A stretch of DNA of 64,000 bases from Nigrospora sphaerica (taxonomy: Eukaryota; Ascomycota; Sordariomycetes; Amphisphaeriales; Apiosporaceae): the NCBI GenBank assembly GCA_018287875.1, contig JAGVVL010000015.1, positions 3,596,001 through 3,660,000 of the forward strand, read 5' to 3'. The position numbers and the translations under genes are program-made. The notes beneath the pieces are model-generated. The model worked only from the letters and a program-made list of their open reading frames with translations. It did not search any database and was not told where the DNA came from. Of the stretch, positions 1-10,800 are shown in pieces; the stretch's first letter is position 1, and each line of letters begins with the position of its first letter.

Positions 1-149
1 AAACGTCCCATCCATAGACACATTTTTGGTATCAGGCTCTCACGCACTCCTCTCCGGATCCCTGCCATCGCCTCCCTCTCGTTTCTCCCAGCCTACACGC
101 TCTTTAAACTAATCGAAATTTCGCCTTAACGAAGCCCCTGAAGGAAAAG

Positions 150-888
150 ATGCAATTCCTCTCGCTCCTCACCCTCGCCTCCGCGGCTGCGGCCTTCACG
201 GTGCCCCAGCGCCGGGACAGCAAGGTCGAGATCTCGCACTTCCTCACGGCGCCCGACGGCTCCAAGTTCCCGCTGAAGGAGAGCGTCATCAACTCGGCCG
301 CCTACAAACCCTTCCAGGAATCGGAAAAGCGCATGTACAACCCCCAGGGCGATATCCAGCGCCGCACCGACCGCCCCGAGAACCCGCCGGCCCACCGCAA
401 CGCCACCTGGCCAGATTACGTCTTCACCCTCATGTGCGACACCAACGGCTTCCGTGGCAACTGCCTGGCGTTTGGCGCCAGGCCCGGCGTCTGTGGTACG
501 TCCCCGAACTACCGCGCCCCCCCCTCTGCACCGTCATCGTCTTCTGATACCAAGAACCTCTCCAGTGTCCTTCCGCGACTTCGACGAAGACAAGTCGACC
601 ACCATCAGCGACATGTACGACAACAAAGTCGTCTCTTTGTCCACTAACACGGGTGGCAATTGCCAATACTACTAGTACGCGGCTCCTGTTCTTCCATCAA
701 CCCCCCGGGGGATCACAAACATGTCTCGTGGGGATTCCGCTAACCGCCGCATCAGTTACCTGCATTGTGACAACAAGGGTGACGATTCCGGCATCACCTT
801 GAACTATGACTACGACTTGTCCATCATTTTGCCGAGTAAGCAGAACACTATTGAGTACTACCGGAACATTTCGTCGTGGCGCTGCTAA
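150..888 (+). CDS. Small secreted six-cysteine protein
   Basis: I model three exons, 150-495, 566-674 and 756-888, giving 195 residues. Intron 1 (496-565) starts GTACGT and ends CAG. Intron 2 (675-755) starts GTACGC, has a clean CTAAC branch site near 741 and ends CAG. Without intron 2 the frame would stop at a TAG at 673-675, just after a GGNCQYY motif. With it the protein continues through LHCDNKGDD to the terminal SSWRC. The N-terminus (MQFLSLLTLASAAAAF) is a typical signal peptide. The mature part has six cysteines (LMC, GNC, GVC, GNC, LHC, WRC), an even number suited to disulfides. The spaced G-x-C and aromatic motifs recall small secreted fungal proteins of a beta/gamma-crystallin-like type, but I cannot name a family with certainty. 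It could be an effector or a cell-wall protein. The gene stands alone. Confidence 0.72.
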
Positions 889-1471
889 GGGGCGACGCTG
901 TCGTCGCCGCCCGCCGTTGACACTCCTGCCCCCTCTACCGCCCGCTAGGCTACGGTGCAGGTAAGATTGGATACGGGACGTTTTTGGCTGTGGCAAACGA
1001 CGGCGCAGGTCCGCCTTCATTATGGGTTCTCCGGGTCAAAGACATCCCGGCTGAGTAGCTAGCTTGCTTAGGTATTTCGATAGTCCGAATGGGTTTGATT
1101 GCGAATAACTATACCGGAACCCAGTAATAGCAACGCGCAGATCATTGAAACGTTACGCTACGTCTATAGAGAGACGATGGATCGGACTTTTTCGTCTGGT
1201 AGGACGATCCTCCCATTAACTGCTTCCTGCACATGAGTACTCATCCCTTCTATTGCAAGGTCTTGCCTGGCCCACAATAGTACCCAATGGCAGTGAAATA
1301 AAGCTGCTTTGAAGTGGGTGGGAGGTGCTATGGCTCTTACGACCCGCTCGAGTCGATATCAGCCTGACGGGTAAATGTGGCGAGGGTGGGAGAAGGGACA
1401 CTCGGGCGCGGTCGGCTGGGACACCTGTTATTATTCACTCGCCAAGCATCACAGTAGGGGCACCCGGCAGC
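889..1471. other. Intergenic, no gene seen
   Basis: No supported coding region, RNA gene or repeat. The sequence shows no sustained codon bias on either strand. Confidence 0.5.
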
Positions 1472-1843
1472 TTACAACGGTTTCAGGCCGAGGATGAGCC
1501 TGTAGGCACCCGTCTCGACCCAGAAGGTGATGATGAGGACGAGCCAGAAGAGGGCCCACAGGGCTGTTTCCCACCACACGCGCTCGGGCGGCGGCGGCAT
1601 CCGTCTTGCGCCGGGTCCGGGGCGGGACCCGACGGGGGGACGTGGCGGCGGTCGGATGGCCTCGATGGCGCTAATGCGCTGGACGAGCGTCATGTTCTCG
1701 TTGGCGAGGGCGGCGGCGATGGCGGCCCTCTCCGGGTCCGCGGCGCCCGAGGCGCTGAGCGCCACGTCGTCATTCCCCTTAGTGACGGGCGGCGGCGCCG
1801 GCTCGCCGCCCGCGGCCAATTGCCCTCCTGCTGGGCGAGACAT
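1472..1843 (-). CDS. Small proline/alanine-rich protein with one C-terminal membrane segment
   Basis: Single-exon frame of 123 residues from ATG at 1843 to TAA at 1472. The first 85 residues are low-complexity and rich in Ala, Pro, Gly and Arg, including a PPPRPP run. Residues about 90-115 form one strongly hydrophobic segment (WWETALWALFWLVLIITFW), followed by only about ten residues. That layout suits a tail-anchored or single-pass membrane protein with its N-terminus in the cytosol. The middle (NENMTLVQRISAIEAI) may form a short helix. Third codon positions are GC-rich like the surrounding real genes, which supports coding. I do not recognise the family and assign no function. The opposite strand also has long open frames here because of the high GC content; the hydrophobic segment favours the minus strand. 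Confidence 0.5.
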   Translation of the reverse strand: MSRPAGGQLAAGGEPAPPPVTKGNDDVALSASGAADPERAAIAAALANENMTLVQRISAIEAIRPPPRPPVGSRPGPGARRMPPPPERVWWETALWALFWLVLIITFWVETGAYRLILGLKPL

Positions 1844-4560
1844 GGGCTATATCACTGATGTGCGTGGGCGTCGGGCCGCCTGAGGGGGAAGTGGGAGGAA
1901 TGGATGGACAAGTTTCAGCGTTTCCACTTCGGTGAGGACGGCATCACTCGTGTCGTTGGTCGACAGCCCCAGTTTTAGACGGGCTGGTCCACATACCTAG
2001 GCCTAGCTGTTTTAGTGTAGGCGCGTGTGCTAGTTCAGGAACATGAATGCATGAAAGCGGCCCCCCCATCTCACGGTTCGCCATTTTTAGCTGGGGCCCG
2101 TAGCTTTCCGTCCTTTTCTCATTCAACCGCTAAAGGAAAGGGAAGACTATACTCAACATGAAATATTAATAATTGCATTACTTTACGGCGCCACCGGATT
2201 CGCACCTTACGAGCTCATAGGATGCTACTAATCGTTAGAAAAGCGCATGGGCATGTAAGCGGCATAGATAGCTTCGTCCGTACCTCCCGAAGTAGCATAT
2301 TAAAACGGCTATGAGAAAAGTACCCGCCTTAGCCCAGCCGGAAAGCAAAGCGGACTAGGCAACCGGGTAGCCTGAAAAATACATACTGGTTGGATCTAGA
2401 CCCAGCCACAATGCCGCCGGAGCCGCGCCGTGATTCTGGCGCGACTGGATCAGGGTGGGATCGACGGGCTGGTTCAACGGCCGGGCTTGGGAGCAGCTAT
2501 ATCGAGGCTTCTCCTGCGTCAGATGGTTTCTAGGGCGGCCTCTCGGGATGCGACTGGTTAGGGACCGAACCGTGCGGATGTGGAAGAAGTAAGGAGCTAG
2601 GGAAAGCCCCGTGTGGAGGCCCTTTTCAGCTACCTTGGCGGCCCTAAGGCGAAGATGCTGTAACCGAGCCGTTAGCGCGGGCTTGACATTAAACAGTGCA
2701 CCTCTCGGTATTGGCAGCTGAAAAGCCCTTAGCGTGTTCATGTAGCGACGTGAAACTAACGGTTAAGTCTTCACACGCCTGTACCTTTTAAAGTCCATAC
2801 TTATGTTACTTAGACGGTGAACCTCGTACCGATTTCTAGCCTGTCACTAAACTCTTATATTAGGAGTTACATTACAATCACACTTTGTGCCTATGGAATA
2901 TCCTACGCTAAGTACTAGAAGCTCTATTCTACTGGCAGGCTCTATCGGTGTTTCCTTCCGCAGTGTTTAAGATGCCGGCGTTTAGGTTTGCTTACTCTCC
3001 AAGGAAGATTGGGCAGAAGGAGGGCCTTTTTACATGTATTCCCGCAGACTGTGATGGTCGATATCGAGCTGCTGTGTGATAGGCCATAGTATATGATGTA
3101 ATTTAGCGAATGTATTAGTTTGTGGCGTTACTTAGCCTCTGGCATCAGGCTTCGCAAGGTGCGAAAAAAGTCTGGCGTGCATTTCGGAAACAATGGTGTA
3201 AAGTAAGAAGGAGTTCGACCCTCAGTGTGCATAGTATACGAGCGACTAGTGGCTGCCACTACCCTAAACAACGCTTGCTAAATCTAGGCATACTTATGCA
3301 TACTTAGTTAAAACCGACAAGACGCCAGTAAGACATTTGATTTCAGCTGGGAAGCAGCTGCCGAGCCGTGCCGCACATCCTTTTTAACGCAGCCTAACCG
3401 ACGATAGGCTCCCGTGTGTTCCTTGTGGCTTTTGTCTCGCTTAAAGAAGCGCCCTTTCTTACTTGCTTATTAGCTGGGGTTACCTCCGATCACTTAGACT
3501 TAACGGGGCGACGCTTTCTAGTCCACTACTCCCCGGCCATTTAACCCTAGCTGCCCTGGAGGAGACTAGCGTGGCCAGTTCAACGCCCATCGGCTTTAAT
3601 GATAAGACATACAGATCTTTACGGGAACGACTCGCACCGGGGGGCGGAGGGGGTTCGCTAACCGCGGAACGCCTCCGAAACCTTAGGTAATACGCCCCTT
3701 AACTAGAAGCCATCTGACATCACAGACCACCTCAATCCCCTCGTAGTTGGGTGCATTTCTGGGCTGTGGCTAAGCCGAGTGATGTGTTGCAGTTCCCAGT
3801 CACTTGTCGCGACCTTATGTTCGACGCTAAGGGGAAGGTCAGGAGGGATAACGTTAGGAAGGGGCAGGATCGTCGCGCTGGGCGCTAAAAGACCGGTATT
3901 CAGGGAAAGACTAGAGAAGTTTAAGCGATGGATATAATAATAATTGTTTTACGTCATAGGTGGCTGCGAAGCAGCCACAACCTCCCGAGGGGTATAGGAC
4001 GTGGCTAGCTAGTTTCCGGTACATGCGCCCTTCTTTCCAAAGGAGCCAAATCATGCCTCTAGGACTCAACATATCGCAGTCGGTGGTCGCTACGGTCCGA
4101 TCCTCCCGACTAAGTGATGGATATAGGATCACAGCCGCAGTCCTAAGTAGTTCCTCAGTGGCGATCCTTTCCCCCTCGTGGTCTCATAGGTTACCTCCTA
4201 TGGCCTGAATGTCTCGGTTGCTTCCGAGAATCGCCGATCGCTTTCCACATTCGATCCTGTTAAGTCAATGCTGGGCCGCGAGGTGCAGCGGGGCGGAGTT
4301 CCTAAAGCTGCATGAAGTTGCTTTTGACTACCCGTCTGATGCGTGCAGAATGTGGCCGGACGGCATAGGAATCTTGGCATGCCACCCATTTCGGCTGGGA
4401 GCTCAGCTGGGAGCTCAGCCGGTAGGAAGAACAAACATCAATACGGCTACCGGATGGCTGGGTAGGCCTTGGGGCTCTGGCATGCTATTGAGAGGTTCAC
4501 GACGAGCGGGAACTCACAGGAGCAGATGCAAGTGAGAGCCCAAATACGGCCTCGAAGATG
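1844..4560. other. Gene-poor, possibly degenerate repeat DNA
   Basis: About 2.7 kb without a convincing gene. TAG, CTA and TTA trinucleotides look common and open frames are short, which would fit old mutated repeat DNA, but I found no internal duplication, terminal repeat or protein similarity to prove it. Confidence 0.35.
3960..3978. repeat. Short perfect hairpin
   Basis: GTGGCTGC (3960-3967), loop GAA, then GCAGCCAC (3971-3978): an 8-bp perfect stem in the gene-poor stretch. No function assigned. A Helitron 3' hairpin was considered but no CTRR end is present. Confidence 0.4.
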
Positions 4561-4720
4561 GGTATAAGAGAGGGCGTTCATCTTCACCATCAACAGCTTT
4601 TCCTTTCATCATCACCATCATCTCACACAACCATCTGAAGTCACCCACCTCATCTTCACTACCTCCATCACCACTTCTTAAACACTCCGTTTCTCAAAAC
4701 AAGCCCAAACCACCTTCAAG
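4561..4720 (+). promoter_or_regulatory. Core promoter and leader of the hydrophobin gene
   Basis: A TATA-like box (TATAAGAG, 4563-4570) lies about 150 nt before the start codon. It is followed by a long CT/CA-rich leader with CATCATCACCATC repeats and then a short CAAG before the ATG. This is the usual look of a strongly expressed fungal gene. Confidence 0.5.
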
Positions 4721-5248
4721 ATGCAGTTTTACACCCTTATCATATCGGCCCTTGCCGCCACCGCTCTGGCCGCTCCCACCGAGCACAAGCCCACCACCAC
4801 CAAGGTGGCTTACCCCCCGGCTCACACCACCACCACTCAGGCGACTCACGCGCCGGCTCCTACCACCACCAAGTCTCCTTACCCTGGCGGTGGCAGTTAC
4901 AACCCGTGCAAGAGTGTGGTCTTTCAGAGCCTCCCCCGCTGCTGTGCCGTCAACGCTGCCGGCGTCGCCAGCCTTGACTGCGACCCTCGTAAGCTCTTCA
5001 ATCCTTGACTCACTAGCAAACGGTGTTAACATTTTCAACTTTAGCCTCCAAGGTTCCCACCAGCCCCGATGACTTCCGGGTCACCTGCAAGGCGACTGGT
5101 GCCAAAGCTCAATGCTGCACTCTTGACCTCGTATGTTTTCCTAATTGAACTAGCTAGCACTGTGAAGTTAGCAATGCGAGGTTCTAAAACTGACCTTTTC
5201 TTCTAGCTCGGCCAGGCTCTCCTCTGCTCGACGCCTGTCGGTCTCTAA
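4721..5248 (+). CDS. Class II hydrophobin with a Thr/Pro-rich N-terminal linker
   Basis: Three exons, 4721-4988, 5045-5130 and 5207-5248, encode 131 residues. Introns are GTAAGC..TTTAG (56 nt) and GTATGT..TCTAG (76 nt). The signal peptide is MQFYTLIISALAATALA. Residues about 20-65 are rich in Thr, Pro, Ala and His (TTTK, HTTTTQ, PTTTKSPYPGGG). The C-terminal 70 residues hold the eight cysteines in the hydrophobin order: NPC, RCC, LDC, VTC, QCC, LLC, ending LGQALLCSTPVGL. The spacing and the short ending fit class II hydrophobins, which are secreted and assemble at air-water and wall surfaces. The Thr/Pro linker is longer than in a minimal class II protein and may be O-glycosylated. The last exon is only 42 nt, so unspliced reading would miss the final cysteine. 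Confidence 0.9.
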
Positions 5249-5999
5249 ACGCCGGGCTCCCTGCAGCACTCTCCCGCACAACACTATTACCACACCGCTC
5301 TGCACCTCACTCCCAACCTCACCACCGACCTGTCTTAACCTCCTTTTGTATCTTCTCGGTTCTAATTCGTGGCCTCTCGCTGGACGCTGGGCTTTAGATT
5401 GGCAACCTGGGAGATATTCGTCAACTTCTCCTCTCCGACTATTCATCACGGGGAGATGTATTCATTTCTTGGGTTTCCCCGACCTTGCCCCTTTTTAAAA
5501 TCATAAAAGGATGGGGCTCTTCTGCTTCGCAAGTAACAATTAGTCGTTCGAGTTAGTACAATTGAATTTTTCTGGCCAGTAAATCACCTGACCGTCACGT
5601 CTCCCGTGAACTCCGCCATGGTTTGACGAATATACACTATGGCGATTGGATAAGACGTGTTCGATGCCTGGAAACTCTGCCATTTCTCGAAGCTTCCTAG
5701 TCATGTTTACCATGCCGACAAGTAGTTAACTGTGCGTGGCTCAAATTGACGCCTGATAGTCTTCTCAGTGTTGTATTACCATCGACACCAAGAGCACTGC
5801 CAGCAGCCGTCATCGACATCGATAACGATTTCAAGCCTCCTCTAGCGCCGATAAATCCCATAGACCTGACAGCGGAGCAGCTTTACAACCGAAAAAGGCC
5901 AACAATACGCCATCTGCATCGCAAGGCGTGCCGACGACGCCAACTTTTGGGTCACTTGGATGAACGCATTCGTCGGCGCGGTGGGCTCTTTTAAAAATA
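5249..5999. other. Intergenic, left flank of the Copia insertion
   Basis: Contains the 3' region of the hydrophobin gene and AT-richer DNA up to the target site. No gene, RNA or repeat supported. Confidence 0.45.
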
Positions 6000-6004
6000 G
6001 ATTC

Positions 6005-6203
6005 TGTCGCACTGAAGGAGGCGTGGGAAGCGAAAGGTTCAAGGTTATCCATTAGAAAGGACAAAAGAAAGTGCCAGAGATGGCAGACTATATACTCGTA
6101 GCTGGGGACCGCTCCCCACATGCTCCATAGGACCTACTGCAGGTACCAGTAGCTCCTCACGTGATCTCAGGGGCGAAACTAGTGATAGCCTCATATTGCC
6201 ACA
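6005..6203 (-). repeat. 3' LTR of the Copia element
   Basis: 199 bp, identical to 13006-13204 except A at 6047. Flanked on the left by GATTC (6000-6004). On the sense (minus) strand it contains a TATATAG box about 100 nt in. Confidence 0.93.
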
Positions 6204-6213
6204 CACCCCCTCA
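6204..6213 (-). promoter_or_regulatory. Polypurine tract of the Copia element
   Basis: On the minus strand the sequence next to the 3' LTR reads TGAGGGGGTG, the expected position and composition for the primer of plus-strand DNA synthesis. Confidence 0.65.
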
Positions 6214-6680
6214 GCGGACGTTCCATCGTTCGCTGACCCTCTGTTGGCCTCCTTTAGCTGCTTGTGCCGGTTCCCATGCGAGGGTTTAATTGTCCCTGCA
6301 GTTTTGGCTCGGTTAGTAGCTTGCCAGTCGTCCTGCAGAGCGTCAGTTGCGGTTCGATTGTCCTTAAGGTGAGGACAATGGCCAGTCCTCCCAGGCGACA
6401 TCATTATTCGAGATGCTATTGTTCGCGCTGGGTATTGAGCCTCAGAGGCTGCAGACAGCATTAATAGCTGGAGTCTGTCGCTGGCTGCGCCCGCGTTCCT
6501 GTTTCTTTTCTTATCCATCCCTAGATCGTCGTGCGTCTCCCCATCTGTTGTCTCGCCAGCTTCGTTGGCGACGGTGATGCTGACTGTCGCTCGTGAAGCC
6601 TTCTCGCGTGCGCGCACACACACACACATCCACCTCGCTGGTCGAGGTCTCTCCCATCCGACGCCATCACCACCACCACC

Positions 6681-7634
6681 ATGTCCGCCGGTCAGTATCT
6701 TCTCAGGACTTCTCCATAGCCGCCACTGACATCGTGTAGCTGTTTTGTCCTCTTCCGGTGGTCTGCCTCCTGGCGACGGCGGTGCAGGTAAGCCCCCTGG
6801 CCGCGGCCATGAGAAGGAGCGCGTGGAGGTCCCCTCTAGCAGCGACGACGAGTCCGACTCGGAGATCGCGCGCGCCAGGGAGCTCCTGCGCCGTCACAAC
6901 AAGAAGAAGCGTGCTGCCAAGGCTGCCGGCAAGCTCGACAAGCTCGCCGAGCGACGTTCCGAGGCCGCCCTGCGGCGCACCAAGGGGGCTGCTCGTTTCA
7001 CTCCGTGCGAGCAGTGCACGCTGTCGCTCCTGCGGGGCCCTCGTGGCCACTGCCATGGCACTGCTCTCGCAGGCAGCTCCCGGTGCTTTGATTGTGTACG
7101 CTATAATCACACGTATGTGGTCTCTCCTCTCAAGCTATAGACTTGGTGTTGACGTCTTCTGTAGCTGCAGAGAGCTCCCGGAGGCTGCGCGAGCTCTGGC
7201 TCGTCACCTCTTTCGGGCCTTTTTGCGCCCTGCAGATCAGTACCGCCAAGTGAGTGCCTTGACTATTGTCGCTCTGGATCCGTGCTGACAAGTTATAGGC
7301 GCTGGTCGATAATCTTCGCGTTACCGTGCGCATGCTTCTGGAGATCGCCAACATGGGCGACCACCATTCGTTGTCCGGTGTCGCTTCTGCCGCCCCCGCT
7401 GACGCTCCTCCCCCTTCCCCGGAGCCGGACACGCCGTCCGAGAGCACCCTTCGGGGCCGAAAGAAGATTAGCAAGAAGGGCAAGAAGGGAAAGGGCGTCG
7501 CTTCTGTCGACGTTGGCGCCGCCTCCATCGCTCACGAGGAGGCACGGGAGGCTAGCGAGTCGCTGGCCGACATCCTAGCCGACCTGTCGGACCTCGTGAG
7601 CGACGAGGTCGAGGGCGGCGAGGAGGAGGAGTAG
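6681..7634 (+). CDS. Intact spliced antisense gene carried inside the Copia element: Cys-rich coiled protein
   Basis: Four exons, 6681-6690, 6740-7112, 7165-7249 and 7299-7634, encode 267 residues with no internal stop. The three introns are 49, 52 and 49 nt and all begin GT and end AG. The leader is typical of a fungal gene, with a CACACACA run and CACCACC before the ATG. Residues about 30-90 are charged and helix-prone, with an acidic SSSDDESDSE patch followed by Arg/Lys repeats. Residues about 95-130 hold a putative zinc-binding cluster: PCEQC, then GHC, then RCFDC and NHTC, completed only by splicing exon 2 to exon 3. The C-terminal third has a Pro/Ala stretch, a basic KKISKKGKKGKG patch and an acidic end. 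A nuclear or nucleic-acid-binding role is possible but unproven. It runs opposite to pol and ends 197 nt from the pol stop. From memory, similar Cys-cluster hypothetical proteins recur in some Sordariomycete genomes; this needs a search. Confidence 0.75.
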
Positions 7635-7650
7635 AGGTGTAAGGCCTGTG

Positions 7651-7685
7651 GGGCGAAAGCCCGGATATCTTTTGTTGTTTCGCCC
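7651..7685. repeat. Inverted repeat behind the antisense gene
   Basis: GGGCGAAA (7651-7658) and TTTCGCCC (7678-7685) form an 8-bp perfect stem with a 19-nt loop just after the stop at 7634. It might help 3' end formation of either converging transcript; that is inference. Confidence 0.35.
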
Positions 7686-7830
7686 GTCAGGGCTGATACC
7701 CAGTGTTGCTTTGCACGTTTTGCCCGCCGCTGGTCGGTTAGGGGGGTGTCCCAGCTGGCTGGGCCCCCGGAATTGAACCGTCTTAACTCCCAACAGCCTT
7801 CTCCTGCTTCTCCGTTACCTATCGTATATC

Positions 7831-10800
7831 TTATAGGTTGAGAAGGGTCCTAAAGTGCTCAAACTTTGCCCTGCTTAGGTTCTTTGTTAATCCGTCGGCT
7901 GGCATGTCCTTTATAGCAAGATACGTCAGTTGGAACGCTCCTCGAGCGTATTCCTGGCGCAGCTATAAGTTATGGATGTCCACATAGCGTAGCTTGGTAG
8001 ATATCCTTTCGCTGCTACCGATCACGAGGCGAATCGTCTGCTGGTTATCGCAGGCTATGCTGAACGGAGTGTCCAAGACTAATTGGATATCTCTGAAAAG
8101 GCGCTTCAGGGCTACCGTTTCCTTTACTGCCTCACTGAGGGCCAGTAACTCGGCTTCAGTGGTAGAGGTGGTCACCGTAGCTTATCGGCTTGCTTTCCAA
8201 ACGACTGGTCCTCCGAATAGCTGGATGAGGTATCCCTAAGACGACTTCCTGGTGTCTGGATCGTCTACGAAGGATGCGTCCGTCGAAATCGCTATGGCTT
8301 AAGGAGCCGTCTGGTGTATCAATGGCTTCCCGTAGCGTATGGACACGAATCTCGTGCTATAGGCGTAGCGAATACACCAATCTGCCGCGTCTAAATGGTC
8401 TTGAGAGGGATTCGTCAGATGTCGAGATAGCTGCGAGGCTGCGTATGCCAAGTCCGGTCTGACCATAATAGCGCTATAGAGGATGCTTCCGACGCGCTCC
8501 TGAAAAGCCTGAATCCTGTGCTTCGGAGCCACCCCCGAGTGCGTCTTAAGTGGCATCTGCGGAAGCGGCGTCGCTGGGGTTCTCCCTTGGTGAAGATTGA
8601 AGTGTTTGGCGACCTTCTCGAGATAGGCGTCGTGGCATAGCCAAAGGAGACCGTCTTGTAGCTCGCGAACGACCCTAACACCAAGGTAGTAGTTGACTTC
8701 GCCTTGGTCCTTCAGCTCATACGCTCTTTTCAGCGCTTCAATGAGTCTTAGGGCTTCGTCTCGCTTATCAGGCCTGTTACAGACGAGAAAGTCATCCACG
8801 TAGAACACTATAAGGATGGTGCGCTCCTTATTGTGGTATAGGCATGGTTCCTCTGGAGAGGACCGAAGCCCGAGCTTCTCGAGGGTGCTTGAGAAGTCCC
8901 TGAACCATAGAAGAGGCGATTCTCGTAGCCCGTAAAGAGCCCTGAGAAGACGTAGGACGTAGCCCTCTCTTTTGTAGCCTGGTGGATACTCCACGTAGAT
9001 AGGCTCCGCGTCCTTGCTAAAAAGTGCGTTAAGAAAGGCGTTAACCACATCGAACTGTCGTACCTCATATCCGAAGCGCGCCACGATAGCCATCATGATC
9101 CTGAACGACCTGGCAGCTAGAGTAGCTGCGTAGGTGCTCTTAAGAGTGTTGACCATCTGCTTGTCGCCTCTAACGACGATCCTTGCCTTACATCGCAGGT
9201 GAACGTTATTCTCGTCATACTTGTCGGTGAAAACCCACTTTAAGGGCAGTGTGAAGAGGCCTGGCGTGCGACGTGCTAGTTTCCAGATCCCCATCTCGTC
9301 TGCCTTCTTGATCTCGAGCTTCGTAGCGTTCCTGAAGTCCTCTCCCCTGGGATGAGTAGCTAATTCACACCAGGAGCGTGGTGGTGAAGATAAAGTTCTC
9401 CCTTCTTCTTTGGAATCGCTCTCTGTTGCTCTTGATGACCGACACGCCGTAAAGATGCGCGCGTGAACAGTCCTGTGGAGAGAGTCCCCGTTCTGGAGGA
9501 CATCTTTCCCTGTGAGGAACGTCCCGAGGAGCGCATTGAGGTGATTAGTCTCCTGCACTTGTATCTCCTCGGGGGTGTATTGGACCGCTAGGAATGAGTT
9601 CTGCGTCCCGTCCCTCCTAATCCTGACTCTCCCGCTCCTCCTCAGTACTGTATCTGCTGAGGGGGTTGGCCGTGCGCGAGGTCTGCGGACTCTCTGAGGC
9701 TGTTCCCTCTGAGGTCCCTCTGACTCTGGTAGAGCCACTGTGATCGAATCGAGGATCCGATCCTGGTCTGGTGTAGCCCTTGAGGGCGCTTCGTCAGCTA
9801 TTCCCTGGCTTACACCTCCACTAGTCGCAGTTGATAGGACTTGTGGATCGCTGGCACCCTCTCCTGTAGTCCCAGGTCCTGGTGTGGACTCAGGTGTGAG
9901 GGGTGCAGCATGCGCATTCAGTCCGCCAGGCTCATGAGCACCTGACGAGCCTTCAGGAGCGACATCCACCCCCGAGTTCTTGTCAACTGGTCCCTCGGGA
10001 GCGTTGCCTTCCCCTAAGTTCCCAAGGTGAGCTTCTTGGGAGCTTTCAGGACGCAATGCTGTACCGACAATGTCATCTAGCTCCTCGAGCCTGTTCCAGA
10101 GCTGCAGTGTTTCATTTGTGAAGCCTGTCTCGCTTAAAGGGATATCTCCTGGCTCAACCTGTAGGTACTCTAGCGCCTCAGGGTCCAGCCGTTCTGACTC
10201 TCCTCCCTTATAGAACTGCGTTTCGTCGAATATGACGTCTCGCGTCTGAATGACCTTGCCGTGCTTTGGCAACCAGATTCTGTAGATATTGCTAGCGGCA
10301 TAGCCTACCAGATATCCTATCTGTGCCCTGTTTTGAACCTTAAACGCTCTACGGTCTGCCCCAACAGCGCGTCTTGGGTGAAAGGCGAAAGCCTTGCACC
10401 CGAAGACGTATATGCCGCTCTAGTCCGGTCGGAGGTCTGCCTGAGCCTCTCGCAGCTCCTGAGGGCTGTAGTGCGTCTAATTAAAAGAGAACCATTCGTT
10501 TAGCACCTCATTAAGGCTTCGGAAGCGCTGCAACTAAGCTGGGCTCATGTTGATGAGCTTCGTCGCAGCGGTGGTTGACTCTGGCCATAGCACCTCAGGG
10601 AGGCTAGCATGCGATAGCATTTTCAGGGATCGAACAATTATCTCCTGACCAGCTCTCTCAGGGCCTCCGTTCGGCTCGTGTATGTATAGGGGTGAGGTCT
10701 GAATCTCTATCCCTTCAGAATCTGCCCAGCGCTCGTATTCGGTCATGCCGTTGATCGCTATCACGCCCTTCTCTCCGTCGTGCTTTAGAACACAGAGGTG

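Noticed and set aside
2188..2270. Possible tRNA gene on the minus strand (GGTGCGAATCCGG resembles a T-arm)
   Set aside because: No acceptor stem partner for GGCGCC and no proper D-arm could be folded; at best a chance or decayed match.
2355..2741. 128-codon minus-strand open frame
   Set aside because: No recognisable motif, composition like the surrounding non-coding DNA, no splice or start context.
3960..3978. Helitron terminus
   Set aside because: The hairpin is present, but there is no CTRR end after it, no TC start and no Rep/helicase sequence in the window.
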